From positions 1 through 11,451 of the forward strand of contig JAGZAC010000030.1 of assembly GCA_018370615.1 (NCBI GenBank): a DNA stretch of 11,451 nt. Reading direction: 5' to 3'. The notes below the pieces were generated by a model. The model saw only the letters and a list, made by a program, of their open reading frames with translations. It was not told where the DNA came from and ran no database searches. Shown here in pieces: positions 1 to 7,702 of this stretch. How positions within the stretch are numbered: position 1 is the first letter of the stretch; every line of letters begins with the position of its first letter. The position numbers and the translations under genes are program-made. The DNA comes from Clostridiales bacterium (lineage in GTDB: Bacteria > Bacillota > Clostridia > Oscillospirales > CAG-272).

Positions 1-1060
1 GGAAACAATTTATGAGGGAGATAGTGTATTTTCCGTATCGGCAGATGAAAGCGTCAATTTGGTTTCCGATCAGATTTCGGTCAACACCAGCAGCGTGGTA
101 CTTACCCCGCAGCCGGGGGATACCTTTCAGAAGCAGCAGGAGTTTGAGATTTGGTATGATAACAAGCTGATTGCCGCACATTTTGTAAAGGACATAAAAA
201 TGCAGGACAGCCGGGTCACCATTACAGGAAACGATGTGCTGTCAAAGCTGGACAGCGGGAAAGTATCCTGGTCTGAGGCTCCGTTCGAGACTCTGCCTGG
301 AGAGCAATCAGAGGGTCAGTCTGAGGAGCAAGAGAAGAATACTTTCCGATCATGTCTGTATGCCATTTTGAAAGGGAAGCAGGGTGAGGATGTACCTAGC
401 GTACTTTTGGATGAAGAAAACTCAGATGCAGCTTTGCTTTCCAGCAGTCTAAAATGCAAGCTGCCGGAGGAGGTGTCGAGAAGAGAGGCGCTTACGGCGG
501 TGTGTCTGGCGATGGGCGCGTATGTGGATACCAGCGGCTCTGCGGGAATTATCATCAGGTCTGCGCGGGAGGCTTTGCATGCGGCCTCGGAGGAGGACTC
601 CGAAGAGGATAATACGCAGGAGGACGTACGGGAGATTCCGGAGGTGCATGTTTTCAGTGGAGACAGCACGGAAATCAAGGAATCGTATCGGACGCTGACG
701 ATAAAATACAAGGACGGTAGCGGCACAGAGGGCAAATCGGAAACGGTTAAAAATTCGATGTATCCCGACAGCACCCAGGAGCTGGAGCTGGATTTGACCA
801 TGCTGAACATAGAGAGTATAGATACCGGCGAGGGATATCCCACTCTGTGGGCGTATTTGAACGGTTTAAAGGATTTGTATGCAAATTATTATTTCCGTTC
901 GGAATTTTACACGGCAAAGGCAGTGATGGGAGAAGACATAGCTATCGGTGACAGAGTTACAGTCAATGAAAAGGATGCGTTTTTGACCCAGCGCACACTG
1001 AATTTAGACGGCGACAAGATGATTGCGGACGGAACCTACAAATTGGTGAAAGGCAGGTGA
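1..1060 (+). CDS. Phage tail/baseplate-type structural protein, 5' end outside window
   Basis: The reading frame is open from base 2 to the TGA at 1058-1060, so this is the C-terminal part (about 352 residues) of a longer gene. A TTG at 59 lies mid-sequence and is not a convincing start. The middle holds a segment of the type LPEEVSRREALTAVCLAMGA followed by YVDTSGSAGIIIRSARE. From memory, this resembles the 'SRREALQQIAFALGA.VDTSRS' stretch of clostridial prophage tail proteins, a recollection not checked by search. Two acidic low-complexity stretches lie near 297-340 and 590-635. It sits directly before tail-fibre-like genes, 6 bp from the next start, which supports a structural tail role. 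The exact tail component is uncertain. Confidence is good for a phage tail gene and low for a specific name. Confidence 0.7.
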   Translation, partial: ETIYEGDSVFSVSADESVNLVSDQISVNTSSVVLTPQPGDTFQKQQEFEIWYDNKLIAAHFVKDIKMQDSRVTITGNDVLSKLDSGKVSWSEAPFETLPGEQSEGQSEEQEKNTFRSCLYAILKGKQGEDVPSVLLDEENSDAALLSSSLKCKLPEEVSRREALTAVCLAMGAYVDTSGSAGIIIRSAREALHAASEEDSEEDNTQEDVREIPEVHVFSGDSTEIKESYRTLTIKYKDGSGTEGKSETVKNSMYPDSTQELELDLTMLNIESIDTGEGYPTLWAYLNGLKDLYANYYFRSEFYTAKAVMGEDIAIGDRVTVNEKDAFLTQRTLNLDGDKMIADGTYKLVKGR

Positions 1061-1066
1061 GAGAAG

Positions 1067-2764
1067 GTGGCAAGCGGAAGCTTTGTATCGGAAAGAGAAA
1101 ATGTGAACGACCCCTATTTGTACTGTGAATGGGAGTCGGTACCAAATTATGATAAAAACACCAGTGACATTACCATGTCGGTATATTTGCGGTATACGCC
1201 GCCATTGGACTTAGAGGCCGGCGAGGTTACTGTGAACATGTTGTGGGTAGAAGATTTGAGCAGGACGTTTGAAACGCTGCCCATATCTGACACCGGAACC
1301 GGAAGGACAAGAACAAGGTTTCTGGGAAGAGAAACGTGGAGAGGGCATTCCCATACATTGAGCGGGGAAAGAGCAGTGGCTCTGCGTGCGGGGTGGCGTC
1401 CCGCGTCTGCAGCTTCGGGGAGTGGATTTACATATTCTGTAACCAAGGTAGTACAGCTGGATACGATCCCGCAGGTACCGCCGGTGCTGGAGAAAAGAGC
1501 GGTGAAGAACATTGGGCAGACGTCGGCGACCCTTTCCATGCGTGCCAGCCACTCCCTTGGAATCCGAGACTATACCCTTGCGGTGAATAATACAGTGCAG
1601 ACGACAGAGGACGGCGAGGCGATCTTCAGCGATTTGCTGCCCAATACGCTATACATAGCAACCTTTCGGGCAACGGCAAACAACGGGTTGTCCACTCGTA
1701 CGGCAACAGAGATTTTTACTACGAAGCCGATTTATATTGATTTAGTCAGACTGGTAGATTCGGATGAAAAAAGTGTGTTGAAACAAATATGTTTGAATGA
1801 AGAAGCCGAAGTATCTCTTGCAGACAAAGTCATTATTTTGCCAGAGGATGCAAGCATAAAAGAGCTGCTGTATACCAGCAGCAATCCTGGGGTTGCAACT
1901 GTTTCCGCCGACGGGGTGGTACAGGGAATCTCCAAGGGTACCTGCAGTATAGAAATTCAGGCGGCAGACGGCGGAAAGGCGTCTACAAGCGTTCTTGTAT
2001 ATGTAAAGCGTCCCGTACAAAGTATTTATATAGTGAATCCAATGATGCAGCTGCCTATTGGCGGCACCTGCAGAATCAATTGTTATGTATATCCTGAGAC
2101 GGCCAGCGACAAGACGCTGCAGTTTACGAGTGACAACACCAGCATAGCCACAGTGACAGAGGAAGGCGTAGTGACGGCAATCGGCCCGGGAGTGGCAAAT
2201 ATAACGATAGAATCGACGAGTATGCCCGAGAGCGATTGGGAGTATTCCTGCACAGTGAGGGTTTCGGAAGAAGAGGAACTGAGCTGGCAGGATATGTCCA
2301 CACTGCCCCAAGGCAGCCGATGGGACTATCAGATACCTGCGGCTGTGTATTCCAATCTGCTATATATTCGGGACAAGCTTGTGGGCGCCTATGGATATGA
2401 GAATATGGAGCCCTTGGAAGAAATCGATTTTTCCGGCGGATTTGGCACCGATATTCGGGGAATCAAGGATAAGCTCAACGCGCTGGAACGCAGTATTGAT
2501 ATTGTTGCGGCAGGGATCGACTGGATTAGTCCGTACTATGGGGCACACAAAGAATATCATGAGGTGACGCCGGTGCGGGAGGAAATCAACCGATGGATTC
2601 GATTCTGCACGGACCTAAAGCAGGTGATCGACGGCGTAAAGGGAAAGCTGAAGATGCTGTGCCTTGCAGGAGTGCCGCTGGCAATGAAGTCAAGCAATAA
2701 TGTATTACAATATTTATGTATTAGAGAGGAGCTTTTAACAAATGGAAACGGAAACAACGTATAA
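1067..2764 (+). CDS. Phage tail protein with FN3-like and two BIG2 Ig-like domains
   Basis: This 565-aa protein starts at GTG 1067, preceded by AGGTGA at 1055-1060 with 6-bp spacing; the 6-bp gap to the previous gene fits translational coupling. Residues 1-135 look like the phage structural family that begins 'ASGSF...' and ends in '..LDTIP' (DUF859-like, by memory). Residues about 138-219 form an FN3-like beta module with LPNTLYIATFRATANNG. Residues about 224-313 and 316-399 are two BIG2 Ig-like repeats, each with the SSNPGVATVSADGVVQGISKG-type signature (second copy SDNTSIATVTEEGVVTAIG). Residues about 415-565 are a different, mainly helical C-terminal part of unknown role. Ig/FN3 modules on tail proteins usually face the host surface and aid adsorption; that role is inferred. 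The 3' end overlaps the next gene by 23 bp. Confidence 0.82.
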   Translation: MASGSFVSERENVNDPYLYCEWESVPNYDKNTSDITMSVYLRYTPPLDLEAGEVTVNMLWVEDLSRTFETLPISDTGTGRTRTRFLGRETWRGHSHTLSGERAVALRAGWRPASAASGSGFTYSVTKVVQLDTIPQVPPVLEKRAVKNIGQTSATLSMRASHSLGIRDYTLAVNNTVQTTEDGEAIFSDLLPNTLYIATFRATANNGLSTRTATEIFTTKPIYIDLVRLVDSDEKSVLKQICLNEEAEVSLADKVIILPEDASIKELLYTSSNPGVATVSADGVVQGISKGTCSIEIQAADGGKASTSVLVYVKRPVQSIYIVNPMMQLPIGGTCRINCYVYPETASDKTLQFTSDNTSIATVTEEGVVTAIGPGVANITIESTSMPESDWEYSCTVRVSEEEELSWQDMSTLPQGSRWDYQIPAAVYSNLLYIRDKLVGAYGYENMEPLEEIDFSGGFGTDIRGIKDKLNALERSIDIVAAGIDWISPYYGAHKEYHEVTPVREEINRWIRFCTDLKQVIDGVKGKLKMLCLAGVPLAMKSSNNVLQYLCIREELLTNGNGNNV

Positions 2765-4460
2765 GGAATTGTCACAGCAGGGATCCGATGCGATTCTGGA
2801 GCTGGACGAAAGAGGGACTGACGCTCTGATTACAGATTGGGAGCGAACACAGTGGAACAAAAAGCAAGACGCTGTAAAAGTTTTGGATTACGTGGAAAAC
2901 GATCCGGGAAATATGACTCTGCTCAGCGTGCTTCATGATGAGGACGATCCAGAGGATGCTCCAAACGTGGTTTTGCGAAATGGGGGCAGTATATATACCC
3001 TGCTTACACGGGGATCGAAGACGTCGAGCAACAATTACTATGACTACGTGTTTGGCGGCCCTGTGACAACGGATCAGAGAGCAATTGCATATGTTATTCG
3101 ATATTATCCAAGTACACACACGTACGACATATATACACGTGACCGCACAAACAATACGGACATTACACAGAACTATTACTTGCCGCCCACATCCGGTTTG
3201 GTACGTCAGACGCTGGAAGCCCATACGGAAGACGAGGATATACATATCACCAGTGCGGAACGGACCCTATGGAACAGTGCGGCCAATACTGGCAGGGGTG
3301 CGTTTTACGGTGTATGTTATTCAGACACATCTCACTCTACAAAGACGGTCGAGGTGGGCAGCGGATTTGCCCTGAAGTCCGGTGTTCTTGTAACTGTATT
3401 TTTCCAATACGGGGCAGTTTCAGTTTCCGGTTCTGCACGCAGCTTGAACGTCAACAGTACCGGTTCTTATCCAATCAAATATAATGGCAGCAGTAATTTG
3501 GATGTGGATGCGATTCCGGGGCAGATGCGGGCATTGTTCGTATTTGACGGAAGTGCATGGCAGCTACTCAATCCTGCCTCCATTAACAAAACTCTGTTTA
3601 TTCTGACCTTTGGTACGCATTTTGCAGGAAAAACATTTACAGCTTCCGGAGCAGGGATTTCATCTTTTTCTGATGTTGTGCCGGCTTGTCTGGATATTAC
3701 CATAGGTATGGCAGAAGTGGGCGAGACACTTACGATCAGCTGCGACGGATATACAAAGAGCTTTACCATAACAGAAAAAAACGGAATTTGTCACGGGTAC
3801 TTTAATGTGCTTGCAGAAAACACGTGGGAGGAAATCGCAGTGGCCAGTTCCTTGGGGATGGCGTCTCGTTATTGGCAAGTGGGAGATGAGAAAACTTTAT
3901 CTCTTGGTTCCTTTGGAGAGGTGACGCTGCAGATTTATGATTTTCAACATGACGATCTTGCAAGCGGAACCGGCAAGGCGGGCATCACCTTTGGCCTTAA
4001 GAATCTTATGGGGATCAGCAGATATATGGAGGCCGAAAGTACCAATGTCGGAAGTTTTATTGGCAGCTGCTTCTACGATCAGCTGGAATCTGAGATTTGG
4101 AATGCGCTGCCGGCCAGCCTTCGGCCATTGATTCAGCCGGTAAAGAAGAAAACATCTTCAGGTGGTGGCAGCCAGGTGATTCGTACGGATAACATGTCTC
4201 TGTTTTTATTTTCCCAAGTAGAATGCTTCGGAAATACTACGCTGGCAGTTCCGGGAGAGGGGTATAAGTATCCTATTTTCACTGACAACAGCAGCCGGAT
4301 CAAGTCGATGAGCAATGGCGCAGGGTCTACGGCGACTTGGTGGACACGTTCGCCTGCAGCCGCAAGCACAACCGATTATGTGTATGTGGATGCTGGCGGA
4401 GGATTCGGTATTATCAAGGCGGATTCCGCCCTTGGAATTTGCTTTGGATTCTGTATTTAA
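2742..4460 (+). CDS. Tail-fibre-like protein with C-terminal DUF6273-like domain
   Basis: This 572-aa protein starts at ATG 2742, with AGAGAGGA at 2723-2730 upstream. Two copies of a tail-fibre 'ERTxWN' motif appear, at residues 34-39 (ERTQWN) and 173-178 (ERTLWN, after EDIHITSA), as in many Siphoviridae fibres. Residues about 184-280 form a beta-rich distal fibre module of the 'TLNVNGTGAKPIKYNG...FVYDGTAWQLL' type. Residues about 284-372 look Ig-like. Residues about 377-572 resemble DUF6273, with YWQVGDEKTLSLG, PIFTDNSSRIKS, WWTRSP and the terminal GICFGFCI; that domain is often an exposed C-terminal module in Clostridia. It probably forms the receptor-contacting fibre or tip. Neighbours on both sides are tail genes. 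The C-terminus could be a diversified region, but no reverse transcriptase is in view. Confidence 0.78.
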   Translation: METETTYKELSQQGSDAILELDERGTDALITDWERTQWNKKQDAVKVLDYVENDPGNMTLLSVLHDEDDPEDAPNVVLRNGGSIYTLLTRGSKTSSNNYYDYVFGGPVTTDQRAIAYVIRYYPSTHTYDIYTRDRTNNTDITQNYYLPPTSGLVRQTLEAHTEDEDIHITSAERTLWNSAANTGRGAFYGVCYSDTSHSTKTVEVGSGFALKSGVLVTVFFQYGAVSVSGSARSLNVNSTGSYPIKYNGSSNLDVDAIPGQMRALFVFDGSAWQLLNPASINKTLFILTFGTHFAGKTFTASGAGISSFSDVVPACLDITIGMAEVGETLTISCDGYTKSFTITEKNGICHGYFNVLAENTWEEIAVASSLGMASRYWQVGDEKTLSLGSFGEVTLQIYDFQHDDLASGTGKAGITFGLKNLMGISRYMEAESTNVGSFIGSCFYDQLESEIWNALPASLRPLIQPVKKKTSSGGGSQVIRTDNMSLFLFSQVECFGNTTLAVPGEGYKYPIFTDNSSRIKSMSNGAGSTATWWTRSPAAASTTDYVYVDAGGGFGIIKADSALGICFGFCI

Positions 4461-4479
4461 TTAAGAGAGGAGAGAAAAT

Positions 4480-5076
4480 ATGTATCATACATGGATCGAT
4501 GGAAAAGAACGGATTGCAGAACAACTGCAATGGGTTAAGCTGCAGGACAATGGCATTTATGTCAGCTGCGGCGAGTCAGAGGGTCAAGGTGTTGTTTTGG
4601 ACGGAGAAATTTATCATGTAGATGGGAGAGCGCCCATTGACCGGCCTACCGTAACACTGCTGTGGCAGGAGGATACACCTAAAATATTAAATACAGCGTC
4701 TATTGCTTTTGTGACCCTTGCACAGGCCCAGCTTTTAGACGATGCCACGATAATGGAGCACGGGGAAGCATTTGCAGAGTGGAAGGCTTCTGTTTCATAT
4801 AAAGTCGGACAAATTTGCGCGTTTCGTCATACTTTGTACAGATGTATCCAAGAGCATACTTCTCAGCAGGACTGGACACCGGAAGCTGCCGCCTCCCTGT
4901 GGACCCCAATTGGAAATCCCGGCGACCCGTGGCCTGCATGGTCACAGCCGTTAGGCGCACACGATGCGTATACCCTTTGGGATAAGGTCAGTCATATGGA
5001 AAAGCATTGGATTTCCACAGTGGACGGAAACGTATGGGAACCTGGAGTATACGGTTGGACTGAGATGACAGAGTAG
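4480..5076 (+). CDS. Small tail-associated protein with tandem CBM5/12-like modules
   Basis: This 198-aa protein has its ATG at 4480 preceded by AGAGGAGAG about 8-16 bases upstream, and lies 19 bp after the tail-fibre stop, so it belongs to the same operon. Residues 1-95 are an N-terminal part that may dock on the particle; it is not recognised. Residues about 100-143 match the CBM5/12 (ChiA-type) pattern, with YKVGQICAFRHTLYRCIQEH, then WTPEAAASLWTPI. Residues about 153-195 are a second degenerate copy, with WSQPLGAHDAY and GNVWEPGVYGW. These modules bind polysaccharide through surface aromatics in chitinases and phage proteins, so a cell-wall or capsule-binding role is inferred. It is the last tail gene; no holin or endolysin follows. 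The gene ends 15 bp before the first intergenic repeat. Confidence 0.75.
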   Translation: MYHTWIDGKERIAEQLQWVKLQDNGIYVSCGESEGQGVVLDGEIYHVDGRAPIDRPTVTLLWQEDTPKILNTASIAFVTLAQAQLLDDATIMEHGEAFAEWKASVSYKVGQICAFRHTLYRCIQEHTSQQDWTPEAAASLWTPIGNPGDPWPAWSQPLGAHDAYTLWDKVSHMEKHWISTVDGNVWEPGVYGWTEMTE

Positions 5077-5091
5077 CTTGAGAATGCTTTT

Positions 5092-5221
5092 ACAACCCCT
5101 CCGTCAGCTCCGCTGACACCTCCCCTTACACAAGGGGAGGCTAGGAGGAAAAGGCCCCTGTGGGGAGGTGCAAAGCACCTCCGGGGGCCATGCCTCCGAT
5201 ATGCGGAGGCTGGGGGATTGT
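5092..5221 (+). repeat. Intergenic hairpin repeat, unit A
   Basis: This 130-bp non-coding unit starts ACAACCCC and ends GGGGGATTGT. In order it carries hairpins GTCAG/CTGAC (5103-5117), a 9-bp stem CCTCCCCTT/AAGGGGAGG with a 4-nt loop (5119-5140), GGAGGTGC/GCACCTCC (5164-5182) inside an outer GGCCCC/GGGGCC pair (5153-5158 with 5184-5189), and GCCTCCG/CGGAGGC (5192-5210). The ends form imperfect inverted repeats, so the unit is MITE-like. Units of this type are, from memory, widespread between genes in gut Clostridia. The + and - strand genes converge here. Confidence 0.8.
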
Positions 5222-5228
5222 TCTATTG

Positions 5229-5342
5229 ACAACCCTTCCGTCACGGCTATGCCGTGCCACCTCCCCTTGCACAGGGGAGGCTAAGAGGAAAAGGGCCCCC
5301 TTGTGTAAAGGGGGCTCTTTGACGTTAGCAGATGGGGATTGT
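5229..5342 (+). repeat. Intergenic hairpin repeat, unit B
   Basis: This 114-bp unit is in the same orientation as unit A and is separated from it by 7 bases (5222-5228). It starts ACAACCCTTCCGTC and ends GGGGATTGT. Hairpins are CACGGC/GCCGTG (5242-5256), CCTCCCCT/AGGGGAGG (5260-5280) and GCCCCCTT/AAGGGGGC (5295-5315). It lacks the GGAGGTGC hairpin of unit A, so it looks like an internally shortened copy. Its 3' end resembles that of unit D (GTTAGC...GGGGATTGT). Confidence 0.78.
5295..5315 (-). terminator. Possible terminator for the YidC-fusion transcript
   Basis: On the minus strand an 8-bp GC-rich stem, GCCCCCTT/AAGGGGGC with a 5-nt loop, is followed by CCTTTTCC. This is a short, imperfect U-tract about 73-93 bases past the stop of the YidC-fusion gene. 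The hairpin is part of repeat unit B, so termination may be a side effect of the repeat. There is only modest support. Confidence 0.35.
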
Positions 5343-5387
5343 CTTGATATGATAGAGTCTCCATACAGGAGAGTAAATCAGTGATTG

Positions 5388-7499
5388 TCAGGTTGACTGC
5401 GGGGGAACTTCCTTTTTGGCCTTTTTCTTTTTTGTCAGACGGCTGATGATGTAATCTGCGCCGACTTCGCCGCTGTGTCCCAAGTTGAAAAAGTAAGAAT
5501 TTTTCAGTTCTTCAATTTGTGCAGCATATGCGCCTTGGTTTTCCAAAAGCTCCTTTGCGGTGGTAGCAATATTCTTTACTTCTTCCTTTTCAATGGAACG
5601 GCCTACTTGGTCTCTTGCGGTGATGTCAAAAGGAACGATGTCAATTTTTTTATAGGCTTTATTTACCACCTTCATTTTGGTGTTGACAAAGAGAGTAGGC
5701 TTGTTGGTGGTAAAGCTGAATTCAAAGGAAATTGCCGACCAGTCGGTGATCAAAAGATCGGCTGTATATACAGTCACATTGGAGGAAAAGTCCGTTTCAA
5801 TAATAAAATCATCGCTGAAACGGTCCTCGTATTTGTTGAGTACCTCTTTTATCTTCAAGGGGAATCGGCGCACATATTGAGGATGGGGACGGATGACGAT
5901 TCGATACCCGGAACCGTACAGACTCTCTACCATGTCATCCAGACAGCTGTCCATGATATTGTCATACTGCCAGGAAGGCGCGATCAAAATGGTTTTCTTT
6001 TCGTTTTCTGTTTTTTCGCTGGCATGGTATGCTGCAATCATGTTGTCCAGCAGCCCATATCCCACGTTGACAATTTTCTTTTCCGGCGTGCCGCGCAGCT
6101 TTTCGATGGCGCGGATCTCTGCTGCCTGTGTTTCGCTCACTGCAAAAATCGTATCGAAATAATCAAAGGCGCCGGTGCGGTATGTTAAATTCAAACTGGA
6201 ACATCCGTGATCCACATAGACATATTCCACATCCTTACGCACCCGTGAACGCTTGATGTGGTATTTTTCCAGGTCTGGCGTGGTCATTACGACCATCTTT
6301 GCCTCTACCTTCATCATAAGGGAAATCAGTCTTGTTTCATCTACGTAATAAGGGATGATCCGTTCTTCTTTTGTGCTTAGGATGGGGTCCTCGGGGTCAC
6401 TGGTTACGTAATGAATCTTCAGTTTGGATTTGGCAAGAATTGCTTCGATGATGCTTGCAAAATATTTGTAATAGCCGCCGCCTTCTGCGTAAAACATCAG
6501 CTTCATTTTTTCTATGTTTTCCGGGCGGCAGAAGGCTTTGTAGTATTTTTTTGCAAGCTTTTTATTGCGCTTTACCTTTTCCTTATTTGCAGCTGTTTGC
6601 TGCTTCAATTCTTCCAGGGCTGCGTAATCGATGTATTTTTTGGGATTGTAAATCTTATTCACAAGGAACATGACGCCGATGGAGAACAAATTGCCCCACA
6701 TCCAGTACAGACCCACGCCTGCAGGGACGATAAAGGCAAAGTATGTGGAAAAGGCGATCATAAAAATCGTCATCCCCCATTGGGACAGCTTGCTTTGTTC
6801 TATCTGCAGTACGTTGATTTTGTTTTGGATTACGCACATGACAAGAGCACTCAGCCCCGCTAGAATCGGCACAAGGAACAAAATATTCAGTACGGTAATG
6901 CTGGGGGTCTGTGCCAGATTGATTCCCAGAAAATTCATATTGACACTGCGGATGGAGTCAATAGCGGCGGCAACGTCTACTCCGGACAGAGAGTCCTGCA
7001 AATCCATAAATTTCGGTATGTTGTCCGGGTTGGAAAGCAGCTCCACTACCCGCAGCTGCGGAGAGGAGCCCAGATCGGTCATCCCAAGAATTTCCCCAGC
7101 CTTTGCAGTAAAGGCATTGATTACGTCTGCCGGAAGGTGGAGCAGATGTTTGAGGGGCTTGTAGACCACGTCAATCAATCCGAGGATAATTGGGATTTGC
7201 AGCAGCAGAGGCCACACGCCTGCCATGGGACTGTATTTCTCCCGCTTGTAGAGCGCAGCCTGGGCGTCAACAAAAGCGTCCTGATCGTCGATGTACTGAT
7301 ATTTCAGTGCATCCAACTCCGGCTTCATTTTCACCATTTTGATAGAGTTCTTTTGTACCAGCAGGGAAATGGGGAACATGATTACTTTGGTCAGCAGGGT
7401 AAAGAAAATAATAGCGACGCCGTAATCGCTGAATATTTTGTAACACAGCCACATGAGATAGCCTAGAGGAGTACCGATAATCGTATTTATGATTTCCAT
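5388..7499 (-). CDS. YidC/Oxa1 insertase fused to CDP-glycerol glycerophosphotransferase-like domain
   Basis: This 703-aa protein starts at ATG 7497-7499, with GGAG (7506-7509) 6 bp upstream. Residues 1 to about 290 are YidC/Oxa1: five predicted helices near 27-48, 93-115, 200-223, 241-259 and 262-283, a charged cytosolic hairpin at 49-92 (QKNSIKMVKMKPELDALKYQ), and the hallmark VPAGVGLYWMWGNLFSI. Lys38 occupies the place of the conserved hydrophilic-groove Arg. Residues 291-325 are a Lys/Ala-rich linker. Residues about 330-690 resemble the TagB/TagF CDP-glycerol:poly(glycerophosphate) transferases: VDHG (429-432), RPHP (537-540), ITDWSAISFEFS (584-595). In known YidC topology the C-terminus is cytosolic, which suits a CDP-glycerol enzyme. 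No separate start with a good binding site lies at the junction, so it is a true fusion in this sequence. Ordinary YidC is about 200-400 aa. A role in surface polymer synthesis is inferred. Confidence 0.88.
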   Translation of the reverse strand: MEIINTIIGTPLGYLMWLCYKIFSDYGVAIIFFTLLTKVIMFPISLLVQKNSIKMVKMKPELDALKYQYIDDQDAFVDAQAALYKREKYSPMAGVWPLLLQIPIILGLIDVVYKPLKHLLHLPADVINAFTAKAGEILGMTDLGSSPQLRVVELLSNPDNIPKFMDLQDSLSGVDVAAAIDSIRSVNMNFLGINLAQTPSITVLNILFLVPILAGLSALVMCVIQNKINVLQIEQSKLSQWGMTIFMIAFSTYFAFIVPAGVGLYWMWGNLFSIGVMFLVNKIYNPKKYIDYAALEELKQQTAANKEKVKRNKKLAKKYYKAFCRPENIEKMKLMFYAEGGGYYKYFASIIEAILAKSKLKIHYVTSDPEDPILSTKEERIIPYYVDETRLISLMMKVEAKMVVMTTPDLEKYHIKRSRVRKDVEYVYVDHGCSSLNLTYRTGAFDYFDTIFAVSETQAAEIRAIEKLRGTPEKKIVNVGYGLLDNMIAAYHASEKTENEKKTILIAPSWQYDNIMDSCLDDMVESLYGSGYRIVIRPHPQYVRRFPLKIKEVLNKYEDRFSDDFIIETDFSSNVTVYTADLLITDWSAISFEFSFTTNKPTLFVNTKMKVVNKAYKKIDIVPFDITARDQVGRSIEKEEVKNIATTAKELLENQGAYAAQIEELKNSYFFNLGHSGEVGADYIISRLTKKKKAKKEVPPQST

Positions 7500-7536
7500 T
7501 GGATTCTCCGGAGATTTATTTTTGTTTTCTGTCTGT

Positions 7537-7566
7537 TTTATATTGTAGGGGAATTGTATTAAACAA
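7537..7566 (-). promoter_or_regulatory. Possible weak promoter for the YidC-fusion gene
   Basis: On the minus strand TTGTTT (7561-7566) lies 18 bp from TATAAA (7537-7542), about 38 bases before the start codon. The -35 hexamer partly falls inside the terminal inverted repeat of unit C, so the repeat insertion may have helped create it. The match is weak. The gene could instead be read through from the signal peptidase gene. Confidence 0.3.
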
Positions 7567-7694
7567 CCCCTTCGTCTCGCCTATGGCGAGCCACCTCCCC
7601 TTGCACAGGGGAGGCTTCTATATGGCTCCCTGTGGGAAGGCGCAAAGCGCCTCCGGGGGCCATGCCTCCGCATATGCGGAGGCTGGGGGATTGT
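7563..7694 (+). repeat. Intergenic hairpin repeat, unit C
   Basis: This 132-bp unit starts ACAACCCC and ends GGGGGATTGT, in the same orientation and module order as unit A: CTCGCC/GGCGAG, the CCTCCCC/GGGGAGG stem, a GGCGC/GCGCC hairpin within GGGAAGGCGCAAAGCGCCTCC (written as two parts: 7634-7643 and 7648-7654), then a perfect 20-bp palindrome GCCTCCGCATATGCGGAGGC at 7664-7683. Unit A carries the same palindrome one base shorter. No open reading frame here has coding character. Confidence 0.8.
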
Positions 7695-7702
7695 TCCTCT
7701 TT

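Noticed and set aside
59..61. TTG as the start of the first gene
   Set aside because: The frame is open upstream to the window edge and no binding site precedes it; the gene is cut by the window.
1742..2311. 189-codon minus-strand frame inside the BIG2 tail gene
   Set aside because: Antisense to clear BIG2 repeats; composition (many His, Tyr, Cys) is typical of a shadow frame.
5160..5384. Short plus-strand frame across repeat units A and B
   Set aside because: It consists of hairpin repeat sequence; a similar artefact appears over units C and D (7632-7829).
5475..6188. 237-codon plus-strand frame inside the YidC-fusion gene
   Set aside because: It lies opposite a gene with clear family motifs throughout, has no binding site and its translation is Cys/Phe-rich without recognisable domains.
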